Below, in pieces: positions 1-9,022 of a stretch of 64,000 nt of DNA. The number at the start of each line of letters is the position of its first letter. The first letter of the stretch is position 1. A model generated the notes under the pieces. It did no database searches. It saw only the letters and a list, made by a program, of their open reading frames with translations, and was not told where the DNA came from. The position numbers were made by a program, and so were the translations under genes. Source of the DNA: an uncultured Bacteroidota bacterium (GTDB taxonomy: Bacteria; Bacteroidota; Bacteroidia; JADZBD01); the NCBI GenBank assembly GCA_937924855.1, contig CALEYQ010000023.1, forward strand, positions 1 to 64,000. Direction: 5' to 3'.

Positions 1-1067
1 GTTGTCATTGCATGTGTTATCCCTGCAGCCTTTTCATATATTTCAGCCAGCTTTACCAGGGTTTTTCCGAATACATCCTGGTATTTGGGAGGAAGGGGTT
101 TGGAAGAAACCGACTTGATGATTTCTCCGGTATCCTTATTGAACAAGCCGGGAGAATGCCATACGGTTTGGTTTCCTTCTTCTGAAAATTTATAGCCTTT
201 GCCTTTTTGGGTTAGGCAATGCAGAATTTTGGGACCGGGAATATCTTTTAAGTCGCGAAGTACCTTATTTAAGCGGATGGAATCATGTCCGTCGACCGGA
301 CCGAAATACCGGAATTTGAGCGACTCGAATAAATTACTTTGTTTTAGCAGGGAGGTTTTTACGGCGTTTTCAATTTTGGAAGCAATTTCCTGGGCATTGG
401 GCCCGAACTTGCTGATTTTCCCCAGGAGGTTCCAAACTTCATCCTTAAATCTGTTATAGGTATGCGAAGTGGTAATGTCGGTTAAATAATCTTTTAAGGC
501 TCCTACATTGGGGTCAATGCTCATGCAATTATCGTTCAGTATTACCAGCAAATCGGCATTGGAGGTTCCGGCGTTGTTGAGTCCTTCAAAGGCGAGTCCT
601 GCTGTCATGGCTCCGTCGCCGATTACCGCCACCACCTTGCGGTCTTTTTCTTTCTGAAGTTTGCCTGCTACGGCCATTCCCAGGGCAGCCGAAATGGAGG
701 TTGAGGAATGGCCTACCCCAAAGGCATCGTGTTCGTTTTCTTTTATTTTTGGGAACCCGGAAATGCCCCCGTAAATGCGGTTGGTATGAAATACATTTTT
801 CCGGCCGGTTAAAATTTTATGGCCATAGGCCTGATGACCAACATCCCAGATAATTTTATCGTATGGTGAATTAAAAACATAATGCAGGGCCACGGTAAGT
901 TCTACCACGCCCAGGCTGGCACCGAAATGCCCTCCTTTTTTTGAAACTACATCAATAATGAACTGCCTGACATCGGCGCAGATGGCGGGGAGGTCGTCTT
1001 CGGAGAACTGTTTCAGGTCGGCCGGTGAATCAATCTTGCTGAGGTAGGGACCCGCAGGAAATTCCAT
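1..1067 (-). CDS. dxs: 1-deoxy-D-xylulose-5-phosphate synthase, 3' end cut off by window edge
   Basis: Catalyses thiamine-diphosphate-dependent condensation of pyruvate and glyceraldehyde 3-phosphate to DXP, the first step of the MEP isoprenoid pathway, in the cytosol. About 355 N-terminal residues are visible on the minus strand, starting at the ATG at 1067. Seen: GGHFGASLG around residues 45-53 (His47 contacts the cofactor in this family), GVGHSSTSISAALG around 117-130, and the ThDP-binding GDGAMTAG at 150-157. DXS proteins are usually 620-640 residues, so the transketolase central and C-terminal domains lie outside the window. A TATCTTTG promoter box ends 4 nt before the ATG, suggesting a leaderless mRNA. 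Identification is secure. Confidence 0.96.
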   Translation of the reverse strand, partial: MEFPAGPYLSKIDSPADLKQFSEDDLPAICADVRQFIIDVVSKKGGHFGASLGVVELTVALHYVFNSPYDKIIWDVGHQAYGHKILTGRKNVFHTNRIYGGISGFPKIKENEHDAFGVGHSSTSISAALGMAVAGKLQKEKDRKVVAVIGDGAMTAGLAFEGLNNAGTSNADLLVILNDNCMSIDPNVGALKDYLTDITTSHTYNRFKDEVWNLLGKISKFGPNAQEIASKIENAVKTSLLKQSNLFESLKFRYFGPVDGHDSIRLNKVLRDLKDIPGPKILHCLTQKGKGYKFSEEGNQTVWHSPGLFNKDTGEIIKSVSSKPLPPKYQDVFGKTLVKLAEIYEKAAGITHAMT

Positions 1068-1071
1068 GGTA

Positions 1072-1079
1072 CAAAGATA
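1072..1079 (-). promoter_or_regulatory. -7 promoter box TATCTTTG for dxs
   Basis: Matches the Bacteroidota consensus TAnnTTTG exactly. Only four bases separate it from the dxs ATG, so the transcript probably starts at or next to the start codon. Confidence 0.7.
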
Positions 1080-1203
1080 AGGATATTATAGGCTTGGGGC
1101 GTAACGACGGAAAGCCCTGAATATTTCGGCAAGGGGCTGCTTTTTAGGACTTTTTAAGGATTGATCCCTTGCGTAATTATTCGAAAAAATGGAAAACCTG
1201 TGT

Positions 1204-1211
1204 TACCTTTG
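1204..1211 (+). promoter_or_regulatory. -7 promoter box TACCTTTG for the class A PBP gene
   Basis: Exact TAnnTTTG match, followed by CAGGGA and an in-frame TTG at 1218. Because transcription would begin after this box, the upstream in-frame TTG at 1161 would not be on the mRNA; the box therefore decides the start at 1218. Confidence 0.65.
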
Positions 1212-1217
1212 CAGGGA

Positions 1218-3488
1218 TTGAGCGACAAAACAAAAAAATACCTGCGCTGGTTTTGGGGATTGGTTCTGAGCCCCTTCATTATTCTTTTTTTGCTCATTAT
1301 TTCGGTTTCTTTCGGATGGCTGGGAGAACTTCCCGACACGGCGGAACTGGAAAATCCAAAATATTTTCTCGCTACTGAAATTTATGCCACCGATGGACAG
1401 GTGCTGGGTAAATTTTATGCTGAGAACCGGAGTCCTGCAACCTATCAGGATCTCGATTCCAATCTTATCAATGCCCTGATTGCAACAGAGGATGCACGAT
1501 TCAGGGAACACAGCGGCATCGACTTCCGGGGCCTGGTTCGTGTGTTTGGGCGCACCATCATTGGTGGCGATCAAAGCGGGGGAGGAGGAAGTACCATCAG
1601 TCAGCAATTGGCGAAAATGCTATTTCCCCGGGAAAAAATTTCGAGTAAGTTAAGTCTCTCGGTTCGGAAAATAAAAGAATGGGTAATTGCCACCCGCCTT
1701 GAGAAGAAGTACACCAAGGACGAAATCCTGGCGATGTATCTCAACAAATTCGATTTTTTAAATCTCGCCGTAGGTATCCGGTCGGCCGCAAAAATATATT
1801 TCAATACCACTCCGGATTCGCTCCGTATTGAGCAGGCCGCCATGTTGGTGGGCATGGCGAAAAACCCTTCCCTTTTTAATCCCATCAGGAAACCTGATAC
1901 CACCCTGCACCGAAGAAATGTGGTAATGATGCAAATGGTGAAATATGGATTTCTGACGAGGGAGAAGTACGATTCACTCAAAGTATTGCCACTGGGGCTG
2001 AACTTTAAACCCGAAGACCATAACGAAGGACTTGCTCCTTATTTCAGAGAATACCTGCGCACACATTTCCTCTCCGAATGGCTTAAAACCACGGTCAATC
2101 CTGAAACCGGAAAACCCTATGATGTGTATCGCGATGGCCTGAAGATTTATACCACGCTCGATTCCCGGATGCAGCAATATGCAGAGAATGCGGTAAAAAA
2201 TCACATGGCAAAAACCCAGGAAAAGTTTTTCAAGGATGTGCAGCGGAAGAAAAATGCTCCTTTTGCCTACTACGTCCAAAAAACAGAAATTGAAAAGATT
2301 CTAACCCGCGCAAAAAAAGATTCTTACAGGTATAAAAAACTAAAAGGCGAAGGGAAGTCAGATGTGGAAATTGAAAGGGAATTCAATACGCCCGATACCA
2401 TGACGGTCTTCACCTGGCAGGGCGAGAAAGACACGATCATGACGCCGATGGATTCCATCCGGTATTATAAATCCTTTTTACAATCGGGATTTATGGCTAT
2501 GGATCCGCATACCGGATTTGTTAAAGCCTGGGTGGGAGGGATAAACCACAAGCACTTTAAGTACGATCATGTTAAGGTAGCTGCCCGTCAGGTAGGTTCT
2601 ACTTTCAAGCCATTTGTTTATCTGCTTGCCATAATGAACGGGGTTTCACCCTGTGAGCGGGTTCCCAACCAACCCGTTACTATTTTTTACGATAATAAGG
2701 ACTGGACTCCCCGGAACTCTTCGCATAAATCTCTCGATGGAAAAGTACTAACCCTGAAGTATGCACTGGCCCAATCCATTAATTTCATTACTGCCCATAT
2801 AATGAAGCAATATAATCCCGAGGCTGTAATTACCCTGGCACGAAGGATGGGTATTACCGCGCCCATGGATCCTTACCCCTCTATTTGTCTTGGAACCCCC
2901 GACATTTCCGTTTATGAAATGGTGGGAGCCTACAGCACATTTGCCAATAAAGGAACCTGGATTGAACCTACCTTCATTACCCGTATTGAGGATAAGAATG
3001 GAAAGCTGCTTTACGAGTATGTTCCCCGAAGAACGGAAGTGATGAGCGAGGAGAAAGCATATATCATGCTTGAACTCATGAAAGGAGCAACACTTTATGG
3101 TACAGGGGCCAGCCTCAGAGGAGGCGACTATCGGTTTACGGCTCCCATAGCAGGAAAAACAGGTACCACCCAGCACAACGCCGACGGTTGGTTTATGGGA
3201 ATAACTCCCGATCTGGTGGCCGGAGCCTGGGTGGGAGCAGAAGACAGGAGTGTGCATTTCTCAAGTATGGAAGAAGGGCAGGGTTCGCGATTGGCACTTC
3301 CCATCTGGGGCCAATTCATGAAACAGGTATGGAATGATAAGAAACTAAGCATTTCCCAGGGCGATTTTGAAAAACCCGCCAAACCTATTTCCGTAGAACT
3401 CGATTGTTCCAAATACGATAAAGAAGTAGAAAACATACCCGACTTCGAAAAATCGGGCGATTTCGACAAAAACCGCTTTGAGTTTTAA
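1218..3488 (+). CDS. Class A penicillin-binding protein (PBP1, transglycosylase/transpeptidase)
   Basis: Bifunctional peptidoglycan synthase in the inner membrane: polymerises lipid II and cross-links stem peptides. The reading frame is open from TTG 1161, but a promoter box at 1204-1211 favours TTG 1218 (756 residues). Domains: short cytoplasmic tail, one transmembrane segment at about 11-31, GT51 transglycosylase with catalytic Glu in the ATEDARF motif near residue 91, then the transpeptidase domain with STFK (nucleophile Ser461), SIN (in LAQSIN) and KTGTT (Lys647). An insertion rich in Lys and Glu lies between the two catalytic domains, common in Bacteroidota PBP1A/C-like proteins. Stands alone, divergent from dxs. 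The start codon is the main uncertainty. Confidence 0.93.
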   Translation: MSDKTKKYLRWFWGLVLSPFIILFLLIISVSFGWLGELPDTAELENPKYFLATEIYATDGQVLGKFYAENRSPATYQDLDSNLINALIATEDARFREHSGIDFRGLVRVFGRTIIGGDQSGGGGSTISQQLAKMLFPREKISSKLSLSVRKIKEWVIATRLEKKYTKDEILAMYLNKFDFLNLAVGIRSAAKIYFNTTPDSLRIEQAAMLVGMAKNPSLFNPIRKPDTTLHRRNVVMMQMVKYGFLTREKYDSLKVLPLGLNFKPEDHNEGLAPYFREYLRTHFLSEWLKTTVNPETGKPYDVYRDGLKIYTTLDSRMQQYAENAVKNHMAKTQEKFFKDVQRKKNAPFAYYVQKTEIEKILTRAKKDSYRYKKLKGEGKSDVEIEREFNTPDTMTVFTWQGEKDTIMTPMDSIRYYKSFLQSGFMAMDPHTGFVKAWVGGINHKHFKYDHVKVAARQVGSTFKPFVYLLAIMNGVSPCERVPNQPVTIFYDNKDWTPRNSSHKSLDGKVLTLKYALAQSINFITAHIMKQYNPEAVITLARRMGITAPMDPYPSICLGTPDISVYEMVGAYSTFANKGTWIEPTFITRIEDKNGKLLYEYVPRRTEVMSEEKAYIMLELMKGATLYGTGASLRGGDYRFTAPIAGKTGTTQHNADGWFMGITPDLVAGAWVGAEDRSVHFSSMEEGQGSRLALPIWGQFMKQVWNDKKLSISQGDFEKPAKPISVELDCSKYDKEVENIPDFEKSGDFDKNRFEF

Positions 3489-3524
3489 GGCTACACTCAA
3501 GCCCCTGATTTCCATTTACTTTTT

Positions 3525-3532
3525 TATCTTCG
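3525..3532 (+). promoter_or_regulatory. -7 promoter box TATCTTCG for scoAB
   Basis: One base from TAnnTTTG (TTCG for TTTG); lies 15 nt before the scoA ATG. Confidence 0.45.
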
Positions 3533-3547
3533 CATAAACTTTTTTCC

Positions 3548-4243
3548 ATGAACAAAGTGGTGAAAAATGCCGACGAAGCCATTCGCGGAATAAAAGATAA
3601 CATGACCCTGATGTTGGGTGGGTTCGGCCTTTGCGGAATTCCCGAAAACTGCATTTCCTCCCTGGTAAAAAGCGGGGTCAAAGGGCTAACCTGCATTTCC
3701 AACAATGCCGGGGTGGATGATTTTGGTATCGGCCTTATGCTGAAGGGAAGACAGGTGAAAAAAATGATTTCTTCCTATGTGGGTGAAAATGCCGAGTTTG
3801 AAAGACAATTGCTCAGCGGAGAACTGGAAGTAGAACTGATTCCCCAAGGAACGCTGGCTACCCGATGCCTTGCTACCGGATACGGAATGCCCGCCATTTT
3901 TACGCCGGCCGGGGTGGGAACCGAAGTTGCCGAAGGAAAAGAAACCCGAATCTTCAAGGGAAAGGAATATTTGCTGGAACATGCTTTTGAAGTGGATTTT
4001 GCCATTGTTAAAGCCTGGAAAGGCGATACCGCCGGAAATCTTATTTACCGTGCCACCGCCCGTAATTTTAATCCCCTTATGGCTATGGCCGGAAAAATTA
4101 CCATTGCCGAGGTAGAGCATTTAGTTCCCGAAGGAGAACTTGATCCCGATGGAATTCATACCCCCGGCATTTTTGTCCACCGGATTTTCCAGGGAGTTAA
4201 CTATGAAAAACGCATTGAACAACGTACCGTAAGAAAAAAGTAA
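3548..4243 (+). CDS. scoA: 3-oxoacid (acetoacetate/succinyl) CoA-transferase subunit A
   Basis: Alpha subunit of the heterodimeric class I CoA-transferase that moves CoA from succinyl-CoA (or a similar donor) to acetoacetate, in ketone-body and branched-chain catabolism; cytosolic. 231 residues, usual length for the subunit. The N-terminal GGFGLCGIPEN near residues 22-32 is the CoA-transferase signature, and the later ATGYGMPAIFTPAGVGTEVA stretch is typical of SCOT alpha. ATG at 3548, ten bases before scoB, so the two are co-transcribed. Family assignment is firm; the preferred acyl donor is inferred. Confidence 0.93.
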   Translation: MNKVVKNADEAIRGIKDNMTLMLGGFGLCGIPENCISSLVKSGVKGLTCISNNAGVDDFGIGLMLKGRQVKKMISSYVGENAEFERQLLSGELEVELIPQGTLATRCLATGYGMPAIFTPAGVGTEVAEGKETRIFKGKEYLLEHAFEVDFAIVKAWKGDTAGNLIYRATARNFNPLMAMAGKITIAEVEHLVPEGELDPDGIHTPGIFVHRIFQGVNYEKRIEQRTVRKK

Positions 4244-4253
4244 TCCCGCAACC

Positions 4254-4907
4254 ATGCTCGACAAGAACGGCATTGCCAAACGAATTGCACAGGAACTCCA
4301 AGACGGGTATTATGTGAACCTGGGAATTGGTATTCCCACTCTGGTGGCCAATTATATTCCCGATAATATGGATGTCATCCTTCAATCCGAAAACGGATTG
4401 CTGGGGATAGGTCCCTTCCCGTTTGAAGGAGAAGAAGATCCCGATCTGATTAATGCAGGAAAACAAACCATTACCACGGTTAAAGGATCTTCCTTTTTTG
4501 ATTCCGCCATGAGCTTTGGAATGATACGGGCCGGAAAGGTAGATCTTACCGTGTTAGGTGCCATGGAAGTGGCCGACAACGGTGATATTGCCAATTGGAA
4601 AATTCCCGGAAAAATGGTTAAAGGAATGGGCGGTGCCATGGATCTGGTAGCTTCGGCAAAGAATATTATTGTGGCCATGCAACAGGTTAATAAAGCCGGC
4701 GAGTCGAAATTGCTATCCCAATGCACTCTTCCCATAACCGGACGGAAATGCGTAAAGAAAATTGTTACCGAAATGGGCGTTTATGATATTACTCCGAAAG
4801 GATTTCAACTCCTGGAAAGAGCCCCCGGTGTTTCGGTAGATCAGATTAAAAACGCCGTGGCTGGCAGATTGGTGATTAAAGGGGAAATTCCTGAAATGAA
4901 GCTCTGA
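4254..4907 (+). CDS. scoB: 3-oxoacid CoA-transferase subunit B
   Basis: Beta subunit partnering the preceding gene; it carries the catalytic glutamate that forms the enzyme-CoA thioester, seen in SENGLLGIGP near residues 43-52. The NLGIGIPTL and AMEVADNGDIANW motifs are characteristic. 217 residues, full length. ATG at 4254, ten bases after scoA. The next gene, a glycosyltransferase, begins only seven bases downstream, so transcription very likely continues into it although no metabolic link is obvious. Confidence 0.93.
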   Translation: MLDKNGIAKRIAQELQDGYYVNLGIGIPTLVANYIPDNMDVILQSENGLLGIGPFPFEGEEDPDLINAGKQTITTVKGSSFFDSAMSFGMIRAGKVDLTVLGAMEVADNGDIANWKIPGKMVKGMGGAMDLVASAKNIIVAMQQVNKAGESKLLSQCTLPITGRKCVKKIVTEMGVYDITPKGFQLLERAPGVSVDQIKNAVAGRLVIKGEIPEMKL

Positions 4908-4914
4908 ACCCCCG

Positions 4915-5649
4915 ATGAAAATATCTAAACTTTCTGTTGTAATTCCGGCCTATAATGAGGAAAGAACCATTCATCTTATCCTCAATAAAATTCTTGCCGT
5001 CAACCTGCCCGACGGAATCAATAAGGAAATTATTCTGGTTAATGACTGCTCCAAAGACGATACCCGCGGAGCTATTGAGCGATATATTTCCGAACACCCC
5101 GGAACCGACATACGACTTTTTAACCAGCCCTTCAACCAGGGCAAAGGTGCCGCCCTGCACAAGGGAATTGAGCTGGCCACAGGTGATGTTCTAATCATTC
5201 AGGATGCAGATCTTGAATACGACCCCGCCGAATACAATATTCTCCTTCGGCCCATTATGGAAGGCTTTGCCGATGTGGTTTATGGATCCCGCTTCGCCGG
5301 CGGACGACCGCACCGAATCCTCTTCTTTTGGCATACTATAGGAAATCAATTCCTGACTTTCCTTTCCAACATGTTCTCAAACCTCAACCTTACCGATATG
5401 GAAACCTGTTATAAGGTTTTCAGAACCGATATTATTCAGAAAATAAAACTGAAAGAAAAACGTTTTGGTTTTGAACCCGAAGTAACCGCAAAAATTGCCA
5501 GAGTAAAAGGAATCAGAATCTATGAAGTGGGCATCAGTTACTACGGGCGGACTTACGAAGAAGGAAAAAAGATTGGTTGGAAAGACGGTTTCAGGGCCAT
5601 CTATTGTATTTTAAAGTACAATCTTTTTCCCGGGAACTTTTACAAATAG
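4915..5649 (+). CDS. GT2 glycosyltransferase, dolichyl/polyprenyl-phosphate mannose synthase-like
   Basis: Cytoplasmic family-2 glycosyltransferase (GT-A fold), 244 residues. N-terminal SVVIPAYNEERTI is the nucleotide-sugar-binding strand/loop; the metal-binding DAD lies in IIQDADLEYDP near residues 96-106; the DxETCYK and GFEPEVTAK stretches are typical of DPM1-type enzymes that load a hexose from GDP- or UDP-sugar onto polyprenyl phosphate. There is no C-terminal membrane anchor. The two following genes encode polytopic GT-C-like proteins, which in other systems use exactly such lipid-linked sugars, so a shared pathway is plausible (inference). Donor sugar unknown. Confidence 0.85.
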   Translation: MKISKLSVVIPAYNEERTIHLILNKILAVNLPDGINKEIILVNDCSKDDTRGAIERYISEHPGTDIRLFNQPFNQGKGAALHKGIELATGDVLIIQDADLEYDPAEYNILLRPIMEGFADVVYGSRFAGGRPHRILFFWHTIGNQFLTFLSNMFSNLNLTDMETCYKVFRTDIIQKIKLKEKRFGFEPEVTAKIARVKGIRIYEVGISYYGRTYEEGKKIGWKDGFRAIYCILKYNLFPGNFYK

Positions 5650-5657
5650 ATTTGGGT

Positions 5658-7220
5658 TTGACGCAACAATCCCCCACCGCACAGCATTCTAAGTCAGAAG
5701 CGAATTTTCTGAGAATCCTGTTTTTTTTGTTTACCGCTTTTCTTGTGGGGCTGATTTGGAGCCGAAACGTATTTGTCACTCTCGACGGACCGGCTCATGT
5801 GTATAATGCCCACCTTCTGGGGCAGCTTATTTTTGGCGGCGAATCTGTTTTACATTCTTTTTTTGTTTCAAATCCATTTCCTGTACCCAATGCTTCCGGA
5901 CATATTTTACTCATGGTGTTCCAATCCCTTTTTTCGCCGGAAGTGTCAGAAAAATTATTACTTACCCTGATTGTTTGTCTGTTAACCTATGGATCCCGGT
6001 TTTTATTGCAAAGCGCATTTCAGGGTTTGTTTTTCGGCGCCTTCCTGATTTTCCCTTTTGTCTTCAGCTATATTTTTTTCCTGGGATTTTATAATTTTTC
6101 CCTCGGACTGGGAATCATGTTGGTGGCTTTGGGATTTTATTTTTCCCGAAGAGAACAGGGTGGGGGAAAGTTTTATATAATTCTTTTTCTTTTTCTGGCG
6201 GGCCTTTACTTTTCTCATCTGGTAATTCTGGGATTTACCCTGTTGGTTATTTTTCTGGCCGAACTGTTTTCTTTTCTCGGAAATCGGGAATTTAAGGGTC
6301 GTCATATTTCAGCGCTGGCTCTGGTAACAGCTCCGTGGGTTGTATTGTCCGTATTGTTTTTGTGGTTTTCTCCAAATGCTGAAAACGAAGCCGGCCCCGA
6401 CACTTTTTTGCGGTTTACCAACCTGGTGAGAGGACGCCCCATGGTGGCTCTGAACTTTGAAAGGGAGCAGGTTTTTGCTGACCTTATCATGGCAGGCCTG
6501 ATGTTTCTTACCGTGTTTTTTGTGTGGAATTTCTTCTCCGGAATGCTAAAGGGAATGAGTATTGGCTTTAAAGCCTTGCTGGCAGGTGCTCTACTTGCTT
6601 TATGCCTCTACTTTGCCTTACCCGATGGAATGGCAGGGGGTGGTTACCTCACCGACAGGCTTTTGCTGCTGTTTTTTATCCTGAGTATTATTTGTCTTTC
6701 TTCCCTGCGAATGCCGTTTTGGTTTGGTTGTTGCCTGATTCTTGTTTCCGGGATCTCCCTGGCCGGACGGGGTTTTTACTTTAAGCAGGTTACCCTGATC
6801 CATTCACGAGAGGCCGGAGAATTGCTGGAAACCGGAAAGCGTATACCCGAAAATTCCCTGGTGCTGCCACTTAATTTTTCCCATAATTGGTTTGAATCGC
6901 ATTTTACCGATTACGTAGGCGCCGGTAACAAATCCATCCTCCTGAATAACTACGAGCCGGGCAATAATTATTTTCCCCTTAAATGGAAAACCGGAAATCC
7001 TGCAGAATGGCTTGGATACCCTCCGGGAACAAAGAATTGCGGAGATCTTTCAACCTTTGAAACCGAAAACAGAACTATTGATTTTGTGGTGTTCTGGAAA
7101 TACAAGTCCGACGAAACTGATTCCTGCCGGAAAGAAACCGTAAGAAAAATTCTAAAAAATTTCAAGCCGGTCTACCTTTCCAGACACCAAAATGCTGTGT
7201 TGCTTAAGCGGATGCCATGA
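5658..7220 (+). CDS. Polytopic membrane protein, GT-C glycosyltransferase-like
   Basis: About 520 residues with roughly ten hydrophobic helices between residues 10 and 380, then a soluble, probably periplasmic C-terminal region of about 130 residues. The first loop contains TLDGPAHVYNA, placed where GT-C enzymes carry acidic catalytic residues (Asp before a conserved Tyr/His). The frame is open from 5577, inside the GT2 gene, but TTG codons at 5652 and 5658 lie just after the GT2 stop and give a sensible N-terminus (MTQQSPTAQ) before the first membrane helix. The 3' end overlaps the next ATG as ATGA, indicating translational coupling. Substrate unknown; could instead be an O-antigen ligase-like or unassigned membrane protein. 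Confidence 0.75.
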   Translation: MTQQSPTAQHSKSEANFLRILFFLFTAFLVGLIWSRNVFVTLDGPAHVYNAHLLGQLIFGGESVLHSFFVSNPFPVPNASGHILLMVFQSLFSPEVSEKLLLTLIVCLLTYGSRFLLQSAFQGLFFGAFLIFPFVFSYIFFLGFYNFSLGLGIMLVALGFYFSRREQGGGKFYIILFLFLAGLYFSHLVILGFTLLVIFLAELFSFLGNREFKGRHISALALVTAPWVVLSVLFLWFSPNAENEAGPDTFLRFTNLVRGRPMVALNFEREQVFADLIMAGLMFLTVFFVWNFFSGMLKGMSIGFKALLAGALLALCLYFALPDGMAGGGYLTDRLLLLFFILSIICLSSLRMPFWFGCCLILVSGISLAGRGFYFKQVTLIHSREAGELLETGKRIPENSLVLPLNFSHNWFESHFTDYVGAGNKSILLNNYEPGNNYFPLKWKTGNPAEWLGYPPGTKNCGDLSTFETENRTIDFVVFWKYKSDETDSCRKETVRKILKNFKPVYLSRHQNAVLLKRMP

Positions 7221-9022
7221 AGAAAATCTTTTCTGACTTTTCAGTGCTTTCCCTGGCAGGCGTAATGGTTTTTTGCCTGATCTTCAATTTTAATACCCGC
7301 TGGGAAGGAAATAGCTGGAACTGGAGCATTACCTCCGACGGCAAAGGCTATTATGCTTATTTACCCGCACTCTTTATTTACAATGATTTCCAATACAGTT
7401 TCGCCGAAGATATTGAGAAGCGATATTATGGCAACCATGAGCTGGGCGCATTTTACACCATCGAACACGAGGGAAAGCGGGTTAACAAGTATTTTGGCGG
7501 TGAAAGCTTGTTGCTACTGCCATTTTTTCTTCTTGCCACTTTTGTAGCATTTTTGGCGGGATTCCCTGTTGATGGGTTTTCTCTTCCCTTTCAGATAGGC
7601 GTGGGAGTTGCCGCTCTGTTTTATCTTTTCTGGGGACTTTATTTTTTGCGAAAAACGCTGCTTGGTTATGGGCTTTCCCCATGGGCCACGGGCTTAACGC
7701 TGCTGCTCCTTCCCCTGGGAACAAACCTGTTGTATTATGTAGCCATAGAGCCATCTATGTCGCATGTGTATTCCTTTGCCGCCATTTCCTGTTTTATTTT
7801 CCTTGTGAGAACCTTCGACCGTAAGGCAGAAGGAAAAATCTTGTTTTTGTTATTACTCGTTTATGGACTCATTGTTTTTATCCGACCTGTGAACGGATTG
7901 GTAGCGCTCTCGGTTTTCTTTTTGTCGGAACAACCCGGGGCATTTCTGAGAAATGTTTTTTCTCCCCGTATGAGAGTCTCGTTTGTGTCCGGAATGCTGC
8001 TGGGAATTGCCATTCCTTTTCTTCAAACGGCACTTTATTTTCTCCAAACCGGAAAATTCTGGGTTTGGTCGTACGGTGAAGAGGGATTTAATTTTTCAGA
8101 TCCTCATGTGTGGGAAATTTTGTTCGGATGGAGAAAAGGCCTTTTTGTTTATTGTCCGGTTTTGCTTTTGTCCCTTCCCGGATTATATTTTTTTGGTAAG
8201 GGTCAAATGCGAAAAGCTTTACTTTTTCTTGCTTTTTTGCTCCTCGTGGCCTATGTGGTTTCGTCCTGGTGGTGCTGGTGGTATGGAGGCAGTTACGGCA
8301 TGCGTGCCCTGATCGATTATTTTCCCTTTTTTGGTTTATTGCTGGGCTTTTCACTTGTAAAAATTAAACCCCGGCTGATTTATTTTTCCTTAATTCCCCT
8401 GGGATTCCTGGTATTTGTTTCTACGGTTCAAACCTGGCAGGCACATAAACTTATAATTCCCTGGGATGGAATGACCTTCCAGAAATACCAGCGTATTTTT
8501 TTAAAAACCGACGACAGATTCATTGGAATTTTTACTGACAATGCATTTATCCCCGAAAACGGAAGCCGGGAAGGGAAAGTGGTTTTCTTTAATGACTTTG
8601 ATCCGGGTTACACCTGGTGGGATATGAATTCCATAACCGATAAAAGGGCATTTTCCGGAAAGCACAGTTCTGTAATCGGTAACGGAAACAAAAAAAGTGT
8701 TTCCTTTGGAAAATCCATCCGGCATTTGATTCCCGACTCAGTTTCTTCGGCAAGCGTATTTGCTTCGATGAAGGTTTATTCCGAGGATATAAATACCGAT
8801 GCCGTTTTGGTAATCAGTTTTGAACGGGAAGGGAAAAGTTATTCCTGGAAAACCCGGAGATTGATTACAATGATTAACGAAACCGGAAAGTGGTTGGAAA
8901 TTTCAGGTAAAGAAAAGTTCCCCGGGGATTTTCAGCGTGATGATATATTAACAGTTTATCTGCTTGCTGAAAAATCAGGACCTGTTTACATTGATGATTT
9001 CAGGATAGCCATTGATTATTGA
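7217..9022 (+). CDS. Polytopic GT-C-like membrane protein with C-terminal beta-sandwich domain
   Basis: 601 residues. N-terminal helix, then a large first loop with TSDGKGYYAYLPALF (acidic residue plus YYAYLPA), a pattern seen in Bacteroidota GT-C-like proteins, then about ten more membrane helices up to residue ~410. Residues ~445-601 are hydrophilic and beta-rich, ending in PVYIDDFRIAIDY, which looks like the last strand of a jelly-roll/carbohydrate-binding-like domain. Starts with ATGA overlap on the previous gene. Ends convergently with the minus-strand gene, overlapping by 7 bp. Role inferred: transfer of a lipid-linked sugar on the periplasmic side. No substrate can be named. Confidence 0.75.
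   Translation: MKKIFSDFSVLSLAGVMVFCLIFNFNTRWEGNSWNWSITSDGKGYYAYLPALFIYNDFQYSFAEDIEKRYYGNHELGAFYTIEHEGKRVNKYFGGESLLLLPFFLLATFVAFLAGFPVDGFSLPFQIGVGVAALFYLFWGLYFLRKTLLGYGLSPWATGLTLLLLPLGTNLLYYVAIEPSMSHVYSFAAISCFIFLVRTFDRKAEGKILFLLLLVYGLIVFIRPVNGLVALSVFFLSEQPGAFLRNVFSPRMRVSFVSGMLLGIAIPFLQTALYFLQTGKFWVWSYGEEGFNFSDPHVWEILFGWRKGLFVYCPVLLLSLPGLYFFGKGQMRKALLFLAFLLLVAYVVSSWWCWWYGGSYGMRALIDYFPFFGLLLGFSLVKIKPRLIYFSLIPLGFLVFVSTVQTWQAHKLIIPWDGMTFQKYQRIFLKTDDRFIGIFTDNAFIPENGSREGKVVFFNDFDPGYTWWDMNSITDKRAFSGKHSSVIGNGNKKSVSFGKSIRHLIPDSVSSASVFASMKVYSEDINTDAVLVISFEREGKSYSWKTRRLITMINETGKWLEISGKEKFPGDFQRDDILTVYLLAEKSGPVYIDDFRIAIDY

Noticed and set aside
1156..1170. Near-palindrome AAGGATTGATCCCTT upstream of the PBP gene
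   Set aside because: Arms have a mismatch and the site is not next to either promoter box; likely chance.
1161..1217. Longer N-terminus of the PBP from TTG 1161
   Set aside because: An exact promoter box lies at 1204-1211, downstream of that codon, so the extension would not be transcribed from it.
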